Shown here one piece after another: positions 7,917 to 14,864 of a DNA stretch of 64,000 bases (positions are counted from its first letter, which is position 1; each line of letters begins with the position of its first letter). This stretch comes from Fimbriimonadaceae bacterium (GTDB taxonomy: Bacteria > Armatimonadota > Fimbriimonadia > Fimbriimonadales > Fimbriimonadaceae): contig JAHBTD010000001.1 in the NCBI GenBank assembly GCA_019638775.1, positions 62,001 to 126,000 of the forward strand, read 5' to 3'. The notes under the pieces were generated by a model. It did no database searches. It worked only from the letters and a program-made list of their open reading frames with translations, and had not been told where the DNA came from. The translations under genes were made by a program, and so were the position numbers.

Positions 7917-8265
7917 GACTCCTGCCTTCTCAAACCTTTCCACTCTACTGGAAGAGAATCCCGCGACCGGGCCGTTATGGTCCGATGCTTGTGAAGATTT
8001 GAACTGCACTTTTGTCGCGTGGAATCCTGGGCAAAGCGTCCCTGCTCACGTCAATGTCGAGGTCGATGTCGTAATGACGGTGATCTCGGGTGTTGGTGAG
8101 CTGATTGTCGACGGGCAAACGATGCCCCTTTCAGCAGGCTTTTCAGTTGTGATTCCCAAAGGATCAGAACGCACAATCAGCGCGGGATCAGACCGACTGG
8201 CTTATCTCAACGTCCACAAACGACGACGACTGAACTTAAGCGATGCCGCCTCGCGCCCCCGATAA
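7894..8265 (+). CDS. Small cupin-domain protein
   Basis: The 123-residue protein is one cupin_2 barrel. Residues about 45-105 show the two cupin motifs in degenerate form: PGQSVPAHVNVEVDVVMTVISG and GELIVDGQTMPLSAGFSVVIP. Few histidines remain at the usual metal positions, so metal binding is doubtful. It overlaps the NarI-like gene by 23 bases and ends 14 bases before a convergent gene. Sensor or accessory roles in the nitrate regulon are possible but unsupported. Confidence 0.7.
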   Translation: METRSLDKTPAFSNLSTLLEENPATGPLWSDACEDLNCTFVAWNPGQSVPAHVNVEVDVVMTVISGVGELIVDGQTMPLSAGFSVVIPKGSERTISAGSDRLAYLNVHKRRRLNLSDAASRPR

Positions 8266-8278
8266 CCAAACATCCACG

Positions 8279-8584
8279 TCAAATGAGAGTTTGCTCCCGC
8301 CAGACCTCAACAGTTGGAGGGCCATCTAATAACGTTCGCCATTCAGCTATCAGGTCACGAGATTGCGGATCTTCCTCAACCCTAACCTGATCCTTCGCAT
8401 AGTCGTCCTCGGTTTCATATTCCACAACCTCAATGAAGGATTCAGGGTCGCCATCCTGCTGCAACAGACGCACTTTAATGCCACCCGGTTGTTCGTAACA
8501 CGGAATCGCCCTAGATAGAAATGCGTGAAAGTCGTCAAGCCTTGACGACAAAACACGGATGCGAAGATGAAGATAAACAGGCAC
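8279..8584 (-). CDS. Small dimeric alpha/beta-barrel (NIPSNAP/monooxygenase-like) protein
   Basis: The 101-residue protein has the pattern of a ferredoxin-like dimeric alpha/beta barrel: strand (VYLHLRIRVLS), helix (LDDFHAFLSRAI), strand (IKVRLLQQDGDPESFIEVVEYET), helix, strand (PTVEVWREQTL). It resembles NIPSNAP or antibiotic-biosynthesis-monooxygenase folds. It appears to be the last gene of the minus-strand operon beginning at 9935, starting 10 bases after the small membrane gene. The start is a GTG. Function unknown. Confidence 0.6.
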   Translation of the reverse strand: MPVYLHLRIRVLSSRLDDFHAFLSRAIPCYEQPGGIKVRLLQQDGDPESFIEVVEYETEDDYAKDQVRVEEDPQSRDLIAEWRTLLDGPPTVEVWREQTLI

Positions 8585-8593
8585 GATTAGATT

Positions 8594-8827
8594 CTATGAA
8601 TCCGAGCTCATCCGGTCAACCCCTTTGAGCATCCAGATGTTTATTGCCAGAATAGCGAGGCTTGCTAAAGCCGCCGGGATCGCCATCGACGTGTGCCCAG
8701 CAAGGAGGTTCTCAAAAGCGGCGACGAACAACCAAAGCTGCAACAAAAGAAGGACCAGCTGGAAAAGCAGCATCCCCACAAACACCGCTGATTTTTGGCG
8801 TCGTCGATAATAGCCTGGCGTCTTCAT
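8594..8827 (-). CDS. Small two-helix membrane protein of the Rieske operon
   Basis: A 77-residue protein beginning MKTPGYYRRRQKSAV has a basic N-terminus and two hydrophobic helices (GMLLFQLVLLLLQLWLFVAAF and PAALASLAILAINIWML). Its ATG overlaps the stop of the Rieske gene (ATGA), so the two are translationally coupled. A longer in-frame extension overlaps the Rieske gene and was rejected. It may anchor or stabilise the Rieske/ferredoxin complex in the membrane; the function is inferred only from context. Confidence 0.7.
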   Translation of the reverse strand: MKTPGYYRRRQKSAVFVGMLLFQLVLLLLQLWLFVAAFENLLAGHTSMAIPAALASLAILAINIWMLKGVDRMSSDS

Positions 8828-9318
8828 GCCATTTCTCCTTTCGCTACTCCGACCGCCCAAATCTCGTCTCCCCGTACCTCCACCATGATTTTGGGTAAGG
8901 GATGCGGGGGCGGTCCTTGCAGCACCCGGCCGTCTTCGATGGAGAATGCGCCGTTGTGGCAAGGACAGAACAACCGATCATGGTCGGGCTGATAGTCAAC
9001 GGGACAGGACAGGTGAGTGCACCGTCGTGAAAATGCAGTCCATTCACCATCTTTTTTGCGAACGAGAATGCAGAGATCGCGTGGTCTTGGATAACTAAAT
9101 GCCAGGGATGTTCCAGGTTGAACGTCGCCGACCGTGGCGATCATCGCCGGTTCCATCGGACGAACGTCACGCGGGATTTTCGACCAAACTCCCACTGCCG
9201 CAGTACCAGCGGCAAGTCCGCCGCTCGCGAGCGTCAGGAACTTAAAAAACTCTCGTCGGCTTACGTAATGATCCTCTTCCCAATCCACTGGAAAATCTTC
9301 AATCAGCTTCTTGTCCAT
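8824..9318 (-). CDS. Tat-exported Rieske [2Fe-2S] protein
   Basis: The 164-residue protein starts with a twin-arginine signal/anchor (SRREFFKFLTLASGG, about residues 20-34), then a Rieske domain. Cluster ligands are C100-T-H102 and C118-x2-H121, and C105 and C120 would form the disulphide of high-potential quinol-oxidising Rieske proteins. It is therefore probably a membrane-tethered electron carrier on the outer face of the inner membrane. It follows a four-cluster ferredoxin subunit and precedes a small membrane protein, an electron-transfer module like those attached to some archaeal and bacterial nitrate reductases. Its catalytic partner is not encoded in the window. Confidence 0.9.
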   Translation of the reverse strand: MDKKLIEDFPVDWEEDHYVSRREFFKFLTLASGGLAAGTAAVGVWSKIPRDVRPMEPAMIATVGDVQPGTSLAFSYPRPRDLCILVRKKDGEWTAFSRRCTHLSCPVDYQPDHDRLFCPCHNGAFSIEDGRVLQGPPPHPLPKIMVEVRGDEIWAVGVAKGEMA

Positions 9319-9332
9319 TATCTTTCAGGCTC

Positions 9333-9935
9333 CTATTTTTGAAGTCGTGAGTTCGTCAGCAGGTCGGATTTGCGGATCAGTGCATCCGCGCGGACTTCCA
9401 GCCGCTTATTGCCAGCGGGCATCATCAGATGTACTTTGGTCGTAATCTTCCGATCTCCAAAAATGAATTCATTGATCGGTGTGCCACCCCGCAGCTCGGC
9501 GATCTCTTCGGGGGTTCCAAAAAACAGCGCTTGTGAAGGGCAGACCGTCGCGCACATCGGCTTCTTCCCAACCGAAGTGCGGTCGTAGCACATGTCGCAT
9601 TTCATCATTTGGTCGATTGCTGCGTCGTACTTCGGCACACCGAAAGGACACGCAAAGACGCAGTTCGAACATCCAATACACCTTGGTTTCAGCGAGCTTT
9701 GAACGACTCCATCGGGTGTGCGTTTGATCGCATCTGCCGGACAAACGGCTGCGCACGCAGGCTCGTCGCAGTGCATGCAGATGATGGGCGTGGTCTGCAC
9801 GGTGTCCCCACGCTGGATTGTTTCCAGATGGATCATAGAAACACCCGCATGGGTATCGCATTCGGCGCAAGCTTCAACGCAGGCGTTGCATCCAATACAC
9901 CGGCTCGGATCGATATAAAACTGACGTTCACTCAT
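9333..9935 (-). CDS. Four-cluster 4Fe-4S ferredoxin subunit (NrfC/DmsB/NarH-like)
   Basis: The protein has sixteen or more cysteines in ferredoxin motifs: [11 protein letters not shown] near the start, [28 protein letters not shown], and CDMCYDR with CATVCP. This is the layout of electron-transfer subunits of molybdopterin oxidoreductases and related complexes, carrying four [4Fe-4S] clusters. No Tat or Sec signal is visible, so it is cytoplasmic or carried along with a Tat partner. ATG 9935 ([10 protein letters not shown]) was preferred over a GTG at 9950 that overlaps the likely ribosome site. It is first in its operon, directly downstream of the operator at 9997-10012. No Mo-enzyme gene precedes it. 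Confidence 0.88.
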   Translation of the reverse strand: MSERQFYIDPSRCIGCNACVEACAECDTHAGVSMIHLETIQRGDTVQTTPIICMHCDEPACAAVCPADAIKRTPDGVVQSSLKPRCIGCSNCVFACPFGVPKYDAAIDQMMKCDMCYDRTSVGKKPMCATVCPSQALFFGTPEEIAELRGGTPINEFIFGDRKITTKVHLMMPAGNKRLEVRADALIRKSDLLTNSRLQK

Positions 9936-9996
9936 CGATCGCTCGGGCACTCCTCAACTGCATAACAAAATTCTGGCGGTAGGAGGGCGTGCCGTC

Positions 9997-10012
9997 TATG
10001 ACCCGGATCATA
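9997..10012. promoter_or_regulatory. Crp/Fnr-type operator TATGAC-N4-ATCATA, ferredoxin side
   Basis: TATGAC CCGG ATCATA carries the same core as the other sites, with one half-site changed from GTCAT to ATCAT. It lies 62 bp from the ferredoxin start codon. Its centre is exactly 55 bp from the second site at 10052-10067, so the divergent region appears to have one operator per promoter. Confidence 0.6.
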
Positions 10013-10051
10013 GGTTAGATATTCCGCCCCTTTTAGTTGCAAATTACGCCG

Positions 10052-10067
10052 TATGACTGCCGTCATA
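10052..10067. promoter_or_regulatory. Crp/Fnr-type operator TATGAC-N4-GTCATA, porin side
   Basis: TATGAC TGCC GTCATA is a perfect inverted repeat centred 76.5 bp before the porin start. A weak TAATCT at 10094-10099 could serve as a -10 box, which would place the operator near the -41.5 position typical of class II activation; that box is tentative. Confidence 0.6.
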
Positions 10068-10135
10068 GAATTCCTTTGAAGCACGGCCCAACCTAATCTC
10101 AGGGGCCACGCGCCTCGACAATAGGAGACCAAGGA

Positions 10136-11305
10136 ATGATTTGGCTGTCACTCACGAACGACGTCCCGAAGCTAGACATAAAGTACACATTTGAGGAGCG
10201 GTCCCGCTTCGAGCGTCGGATCAATCGCGACTTTAACGACGCTCTTGGAGACGGACGGTCGGAGCTTCTCACGAGAGTCCGGCCAGGGTTTACGTTCACG
10301 TATGGCGATCGGATTTCTGGTGCCTTCCAATACCAGTACGCGCATTCCTTCCTTTGGCGTGATCGCATCAATAAAACTGATGAAAACAGCGATGCCAGCT
10401 TGGCCTTTGTCCGTTACAAGAACTCGGGTTGGACAACGACCATCGGGCGGCAGAAGATTAACCTCGGATCGGAACGATTGATCGGGTGCCTCGAATGGGC
10501 GAATGTCGCTCGGGCGATGGATGGCGTCCGATTTCAATCTAAGGATTGGGACTTTGCTGCTTTCAAGTTTGGCGTCTCTTGGCCCAGAATCTACGATGCT
10601 CGCGTTGGGTTTGTATCGCACCCCTGGCGACAGGGAACAACGAGCGCGATTTTCAAACACGACGAAACACCCTCAGGCGATGTCGACATCACGACTCTGA
10701 CCCACGCTTACACTGGCAAAATTGCCGGGATGAATTTCGATTTTGAAGGCGCTCTCCAGGTGGGCGATAACGCAGGCAAAGATCAAGAGGCTTGGGCTTG
10801 GCACGTGGGACTTTCCAAATCACTAGACTCCCGCACCAAGCTATACGTCGAAGCCAATGCGGCGAGCGGTGGCTCTGACGCGGATACATCTCGAACGTTC
10901 GACAACCTGTATCCAACCAATCACAAGTTCTACGGCAGCATGGATATGCAGTCGTGGAAGAACATGAACGAGTTTGCGGTCCAGATCGACCACAAACTCA
11001 ATACCAAAACCGACCTGCGGGCACGTTGGAGTTCCCTATCGCTTCGCGACCCGAGCGATGCCTGGTACGGTGCGGGCGGAGCACCTAACAAGCGTCCTGG
11101 CGGATCGTTCGTCGATCCAACCGGAACGAGCGGCCGAGACATTGGAAACGAGTTCAATCTCGAAGCGACCTACCGACTGAACAAGGTCTACACCATTACT
11201 GGAGGGATCGGCATCTTCTCGCCTGGCAAGTATGTGAAAAATGTCAACGGTGGAAACGCCGACCAACAGGCTTGGGGCTACGTTTCCATGCAAGTTCGAT
11301 TCTAA
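10136..11305 (+). CDS. Alginate-export-type outer-membrane beta-barrel protein, no signal peptide seen
   Basis: The 389-residue protein has the alternating aromatic/polar strands of an outer-membrane barrel and ends with the aromatic residue F (VSMQVRF). The region GWTTTIGRQKINLGSERLIG then EWANVARAMDGVRF matches the alginate_exp-type porin family. It might pass nitrate, nitrite or other anions, given the operator upstream. The start at ATG 10136 has a good AGGAGA ribosome site, yet the protein begins MIWLSLTNDVPKLDIKYTF with no Sec signal. The upstream frame hits a stop (TAA at 10094) before any signal could be encoded. It may have lost its signal, be mis-assembled, or be non-functional. Confidence 0.8.
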   Translation: MIWLSLTNDVPKLDIKYTFEERSRFERRINRDFNDALGDGRSELLTRVRPGFTFTYGDRISGAFQYQYAHSFLWRDRINKTDENSDASLAFVRYKNSGWTTTIGRQKINLGSERLIGCLEWANVARAMDGVRFQSKDWDFAAFKFGVSWPRIYDARVGFVSHPWRQGTTSAIFKHDETPSGDVDITTLTHAYTGKIAGMNFDFEGALQVGDNAGKDQEAWAWHVGLSKSLDSRTKLYVEANAASGGSDADTSRTFDNLYPTNHKFYGSMDMQSWKNMNEFAVQIDHKLNTKTDLRARWSSLSLRDPSDAWYGAGGAPNKRPGGSFVDPTGTSGRDIGNEFNLEATYRLNKVYTITGGIGIFSPGKYVKNVNGGNADQQAWGYVSMQVRF

Positions 11306-11354
11306 CCCCTTGAATACCCAGGCAAAGCGCCACCAGTCCAGAATGTCTCGGTCG

Positions 11355-12053
11355 TTACTTGCCTACAATCGCGACGAGTGCAGGCACATCGGTGATCGTG
11401 ATGAGATGTTTGTCCGTGCTGACAATGCCTTCCTTTTGCCATCGGCTAAGCGTACGGATGGTCGACTCGGTGGTGGTTCCTGCCATCTCACCAATCTCCT
11501 GACGCGTGAGGGGGATCGTCAGCTTTACCGTATCGCCATCCTCCTCTCCGTAGGAATCGGCGAGGATAAAGAGCACGGCGCCGATGCGTTCATCCACCCG
11601 TCCGCTGCCCATGCGGGCCATCATGTCGAGGTTTTGCTTAAAGCGCCGGGAAAGACGCATCAACAGCCCGTTTTTCAGAACTAAGTTCCTTTCGTAGATC
11701 GGGTGAATCTCTCGCTTCGGCACGCGCAGATAGATTGCCTTGCTGATGGCGATCGCTGTTAATGGGCATCCTTGGCGATCTAAGGTCCCCATGAGGCCAA
11801 AAATCTGGCCGGGTCCCATTATCTCCAGGGTCACGTCGGCTCCACTGGAAACCCCTTTGACCATCTTGACGAAGCCTGTGCCCACAATGCCGAAGAAATC
11901 GACCTCGGCGCCATGAGTCCAGATGACTTCGCCACGAGCGACACGACAGAGCCGAGAATTCTTAGCTAAACCTTCGGACTCTTCGGGAGTGAGAGCATTG
12001 AATAGCGTGCTCGCTTGCAGCACCTCGCGAATTGCTAAATCTAATTTCTCCAT
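11355..12053 (-). CDS. Crp/Fnr-family transcription regulator (second copy)
   Basis: This is a paralogue of the regulator at 5146-5883, with the same architecture: beta-roll sensor (about residues 20-125), long dimer helix (MARMGSGRVDERIGAVLFIL) and Crp-type helix-turn-helix (LTRQEIGEMAGTTTESTIRTLSRW). The recognition helix again keeps E-x3-R. There is no FNR iron-sulphur cysteine set. ATG 12053 (MEKLDLAIREVL) has AAGGAA seven bases upstream; a longer frame to 12119 lacks such a site. It is convergent with the porin gene and has no ATGAC-N4-GTCAT site at its own promoter, so it may be expressed independently of the regulon. Confidence 0.88.
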   Translation of the reverse strand: MEKLDLAIREVLQASTLFNALTPEESEGLAKNSRLCRVARGEVIWTHGAEVDFFGIVGTGFVKMVKGVSSGADVTLEIMGPGQIFGLMGTLDRQGCPLTAIAISKAIYLRVPKREIHPIYERNLVLKNGLLMRLSRRFKQNLDMMARMGSGRVDERIGAVLFILADSYGEEDGDTVKLTIPLTRQEIGEMAGTTTESTIRTLSRWQKEGIVSTDKHLITITDVPALVAIVGK

Positions 12054-12329
12054 CGCGTTTCCTTCAATCACTTTAACCAAATCGTCGTTGAATCCAGTAT
12101 AACGGCTGCAATCCCACAATCATCCTCTTTGCTGTCTCTCTAAAGAGTTCACTTGGAGTTGCACTGTCCGCTGACCTACGCGCAAATCAGGTCAGCATCG
12201 GTAAAGTCGTTTACAGACAAGATTCAGGTGAAGGTCTTGAGAGTTCGAATTGCGTCCAAGATGGGCAGCCAATTCTCACTACACGTTGCTTGCAGGACGG
12301 CAATCCCTTCTCACCTGAATAGCGCCTGG

Positions 12330-14864
12330 TCAGTGGCGATACCATTCGAAGAGAAGGTGGTAGGCGCAAAGCTGGAAATTACTTGGTACGCTAGAGTTTT
12401 CACCAAGAGACGTATCACTGAAAAGTCCCGACGTCGTGCTAACGATGATCTCCCCCGTTCCAAGCTTCGCGGAGACCACAACCGTCTTCCCACCCTCCGT
12501 CTCAACAATCGGCTGGCCGCCACGTAGCGTCGCCAGATAGAACTGCGACCCTACAAAGTACCGATTAGGCTTACCGTTAAGCCTCACTGTGTAAAGCTTC
12601 TCAATCGGTAGCGTCCCATCCTTTTTCGCCGCGCTGTCAACATGAACACCGGCCGACTTCAGAAGCTTCTGCAGCGGTTTGCTGACCCCGCCAGAATCCA
12701 GCAGTAGCAGCCTTCCCCCATTTCTAATCCACTGTTCCAAGCGCGAGAGGTCGGTATCCGGCGAAGAGTGTTCATGGATCATCGCGATGACTCTTGACTG
12801 TTTCATCGCCGCATCAAGATCGTACTCAATCGTCGGTCGAAGGCCCACTCGCTGTACAGCGATATAGGCTGTCAGATAACCCTCCTCAACTGGCTTATCA
12901 TGGGTCAGAAGAATCGGGAAGTGATAGCTAACTTCAGGTTCATAGAATGTAACGCGCGGAATCGGGTTCCGCTCCACCACTTGCGGATAGCCCTTTTCAA
13001 CGATGAAGCCAAGGACCGTTGCTGAAGCTGCAAGGCCTAACCAAAGACCCGCAACACCAGGAGAAAAGCCCGACCAAAGGCTAAGCCCGATTAGCCCAAG
13101 TCCCAGAGCAATGAGAATCGGTCGTAATGGCATCGTTCCGTTCTCACGACGAAGCCAATCGATCGTCGCCACTGCTGTCTCCATCTTGCCGGGAATATAG
13201 ATCGAGAAGTTCGAGAACAGCGTGCTGTCCGACCATACGGCAACACGCCCGCGGCCCGCATCGACTACCGTTGACGCACGACAAAACCCGGTCCGCTCGG
13301 ATAGCTGCACCTTGAAATCACCAAAGAAAGTGCCGACGGTCGTATCGCCATCATCCATCAACATCCGACCAGCATTTACAGGGTCTTGAGCCCACCAGTT
13401 CCCCAAGATGGATGCGCCGGTGTAGAACAAGAAAGTGTTCATCTGCCTTGCTGTAGGGTGCACCCATGGTGAGCCTTCAAAAATTGTGCGGATGTCCCGA
13501 GGCTCGGCAAAAGCATCGTTGCGAAAATGAAACCCGAACTCCCCTGCTATTGGATTGAGGTGGGTCGTCATACCAAACGCATCCGTGTGGTCGCCGATAA
13601 GCCAGAGTCCTCCACCTTGCTGGACAAAATCTACAATCGCGGCAATAGACTCCTTGGAGTAGGCGCGCGTTGGCGTCTTGACCACGAGTACGGACACCCC
13701 CTTCAATCTCTCGGGCGTGATCGTCTCCGTGTTGCGACTTACGTCGAAGTAATGTCCCAGACCGCGATAGAAGTCGCTGTAGTTATAAACGCTGCGCGTC
13801 CCAAACCACTGGGTCGTAATCGGCTCGTCAACTGCCTCCCAATCGCTGCAGCTGTCGTCGACCATCACGACCCCAGTTTTCACAGGTCCTGGCGCAGGCC
13901 ACTGCCACCCTATGACGAGGCAAAGGGCTCCCGCAGCCCCTAACCCGACGGCGGCGAGCGAATAGCGACGCGACTTGGGCATAGCCGACTCCCGATCGCC
14001 CTTGGGGATGCCCAGGCTAAATATGCAAATCGGAGCGATCAGAGCGAAGCTTAGACAGATATAGCCGTCGTCCCACCACTGAGGACTCAGGGCGCTTCCA
14101 AAGTAAAGCACGACGCTGGCACCCCAAAGCACCCCAAAAAGGAATCCCACGCCCAATGTCCGCAACACGGCTCTAACCTCGTAACGATAGAGGAAAGCCA
14201 TGAACACAAGTGTGACAAGGAAAGTGATCCATAGTTGCCCGCCAAACTTGTCCAAACTCGGCAGAACTGTCTGCGTACCCGTCTCCGAACTATAGGTCAG
14301 CATCCCTTGCGAAACATGAGACGGGATGCCGAAGAGACCCAATATCGCCTGCAAAGGCCAAGTCAGCATGGGAACGGAATGCGTCCGTGCCTCAACGTGC
14401 GTGTAGATATTCGCCACCAACAGGCTTCCTATCCAGGCCGTCGAAAGCATAAAAAACGCGCCGAAAAATCGCTGCGCAGTCGGCTTGGGTATCCAACACA
14501 AGACGCCAGCGACAGCCACAAAAATTGCGCCCACGAGCACGGGCAAACTCGCCCACAGGCTCGGCAAAAGCACGATCGGAGCTATCTTCCATAGAGGACT
14601 GTAGAAGGTGGCTTTGGTTGGTAGAGGAACGACCAAAGCTCCCAAGAAAGCCAGTCCTGCCCAGAGCACCCAAGTTCCGTGGGGCATAAACCCAACACCA
14701 AGAAAGCTCCGGTAAGTCAGCGCATACTGGGCAGCCGAACACAGATACACAAGGCTAACAAGCCAAATCGGCAGCAGCCATCCCGTGCGGTGATCCTTAC
14801 CACTCCAAGCAGTGAACCAAAAACTGAACAACTTCCACATCGATGGTGGCTTGCCTCCCAACAT
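12330..14864 (-). CDS. Large membrane protein with GDHTD-containing GldG/DUF4350-like domains (paralogue B)
   Basis: The 844-residue protein has an N-terminal block of about nine membrane helices (residues 28-285), a soluble domain (about 330-590) with an amidotransferase-like fold pattern (SVLVVKTPTRAYSKESIAAI, GGGLWLIGDHTDAFG), two more helices (about 600-650), and a second similar soluble domain (about 660-840; VIAMIHEHSSPD, NGGRLLLLDSGG). The neighbouring gene at 14797-17136 encodes the same architecture and shares GDHTD, so the two are tandem paralogues; its end overlaps this start by 68 bases. Similar domains occur in gliding-type ABC (GldG) and DUF4350 proteins. The helix region around LTWPLQAILGLFGIPSHVSQG faintly recalls exosortases but lacks their cysteine. 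Function unknown. Confidence 0.75.
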   Translation of the reverse strand: MLGGKPPSMWKLFSFWFTAWSGKDHRTGWLLPIWLVSLVYLCSAAQYALTYRSFLGVGFMPHGTWVLWAGLAFLGALVVPLPTKATFYSPLWKIAPIVLLPSLWASLPVLVGAIFVAVAGVLCWIPKPTAQRFFGAFFMLSTAWIGSLLVANIYTHVEARTHSVPMLTWPLQAILGLFGIPSHVSQGMLTYSSETGTQTVLPSLDKFGGQLWITFLVTLVFMAFLYRYEVRAVLRTLGVGFLFGVLWGASVVLYFGSALSPQWWDDGYICLSFALIAPICIFSLGIPKGDRESAMPKSRRYSLAAVGLGAAGALCLVIGWQWPAPGPVKTGVVMVDDSCSDWEAVDEPITTQWFGTRSVYNYSDFYRGLGHYFDVSRNTETITPERLKGVSVLVVKTPTRAYSKESIAAIVDFVQQGGGLWLIGDHTDAFGMTTHLNPIAGEFGFHFRNDAFAEPRDIRTIFEGSPWVHPTARQMNTFLFYTGASILGNWWAQDPVNAGRMLMDDGDTTVGTFFGDFKVQLSERTGFCRASTVVDAGRGRVAVWSDSTLFSNFSIYIPGKMETAVATIDWLRRENGTMPLRPILIALGLGLIGLSLWSGFSPGVAGLWLGLAASATVLGFIVEKGYPQVVERNPIPRVTFYEPEVSYHFPILLTHDKPVEEGYLTAYIAVQRVGLRPTIEYDLDAAMKQSRVIAMIHEHSSPDTDLSRLEQWIRNGGRLLLLDSGGVSKPLQKLLKSAGVHVDSAAKKDGTLPIEKLYTVRLNGKPNRYFVGSQFYLATLRGGQPIVETEGGKTVVVSAKLGTGEIIVSTTSGLFSDTSLGENSSVPSNFQLCAYHLLFEWYRH

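Noticed and set aside
12153-12527. A 124-codon plus-strand frame at the end of the 844-residue membrane protein gene
   Set aside because: It overlaps the antisense end of a supported gene and has no start context or family resemblance.
12330-14864. Exosortase assignment for the 844-residue membrane protein
   Set aside because: The order of helices around LTWPLQAILGLFGIP is suggestive, but the catalytic cysteine and the later Arg/Asn motif are absent, so the claim stays speculative and is given only as a finding.
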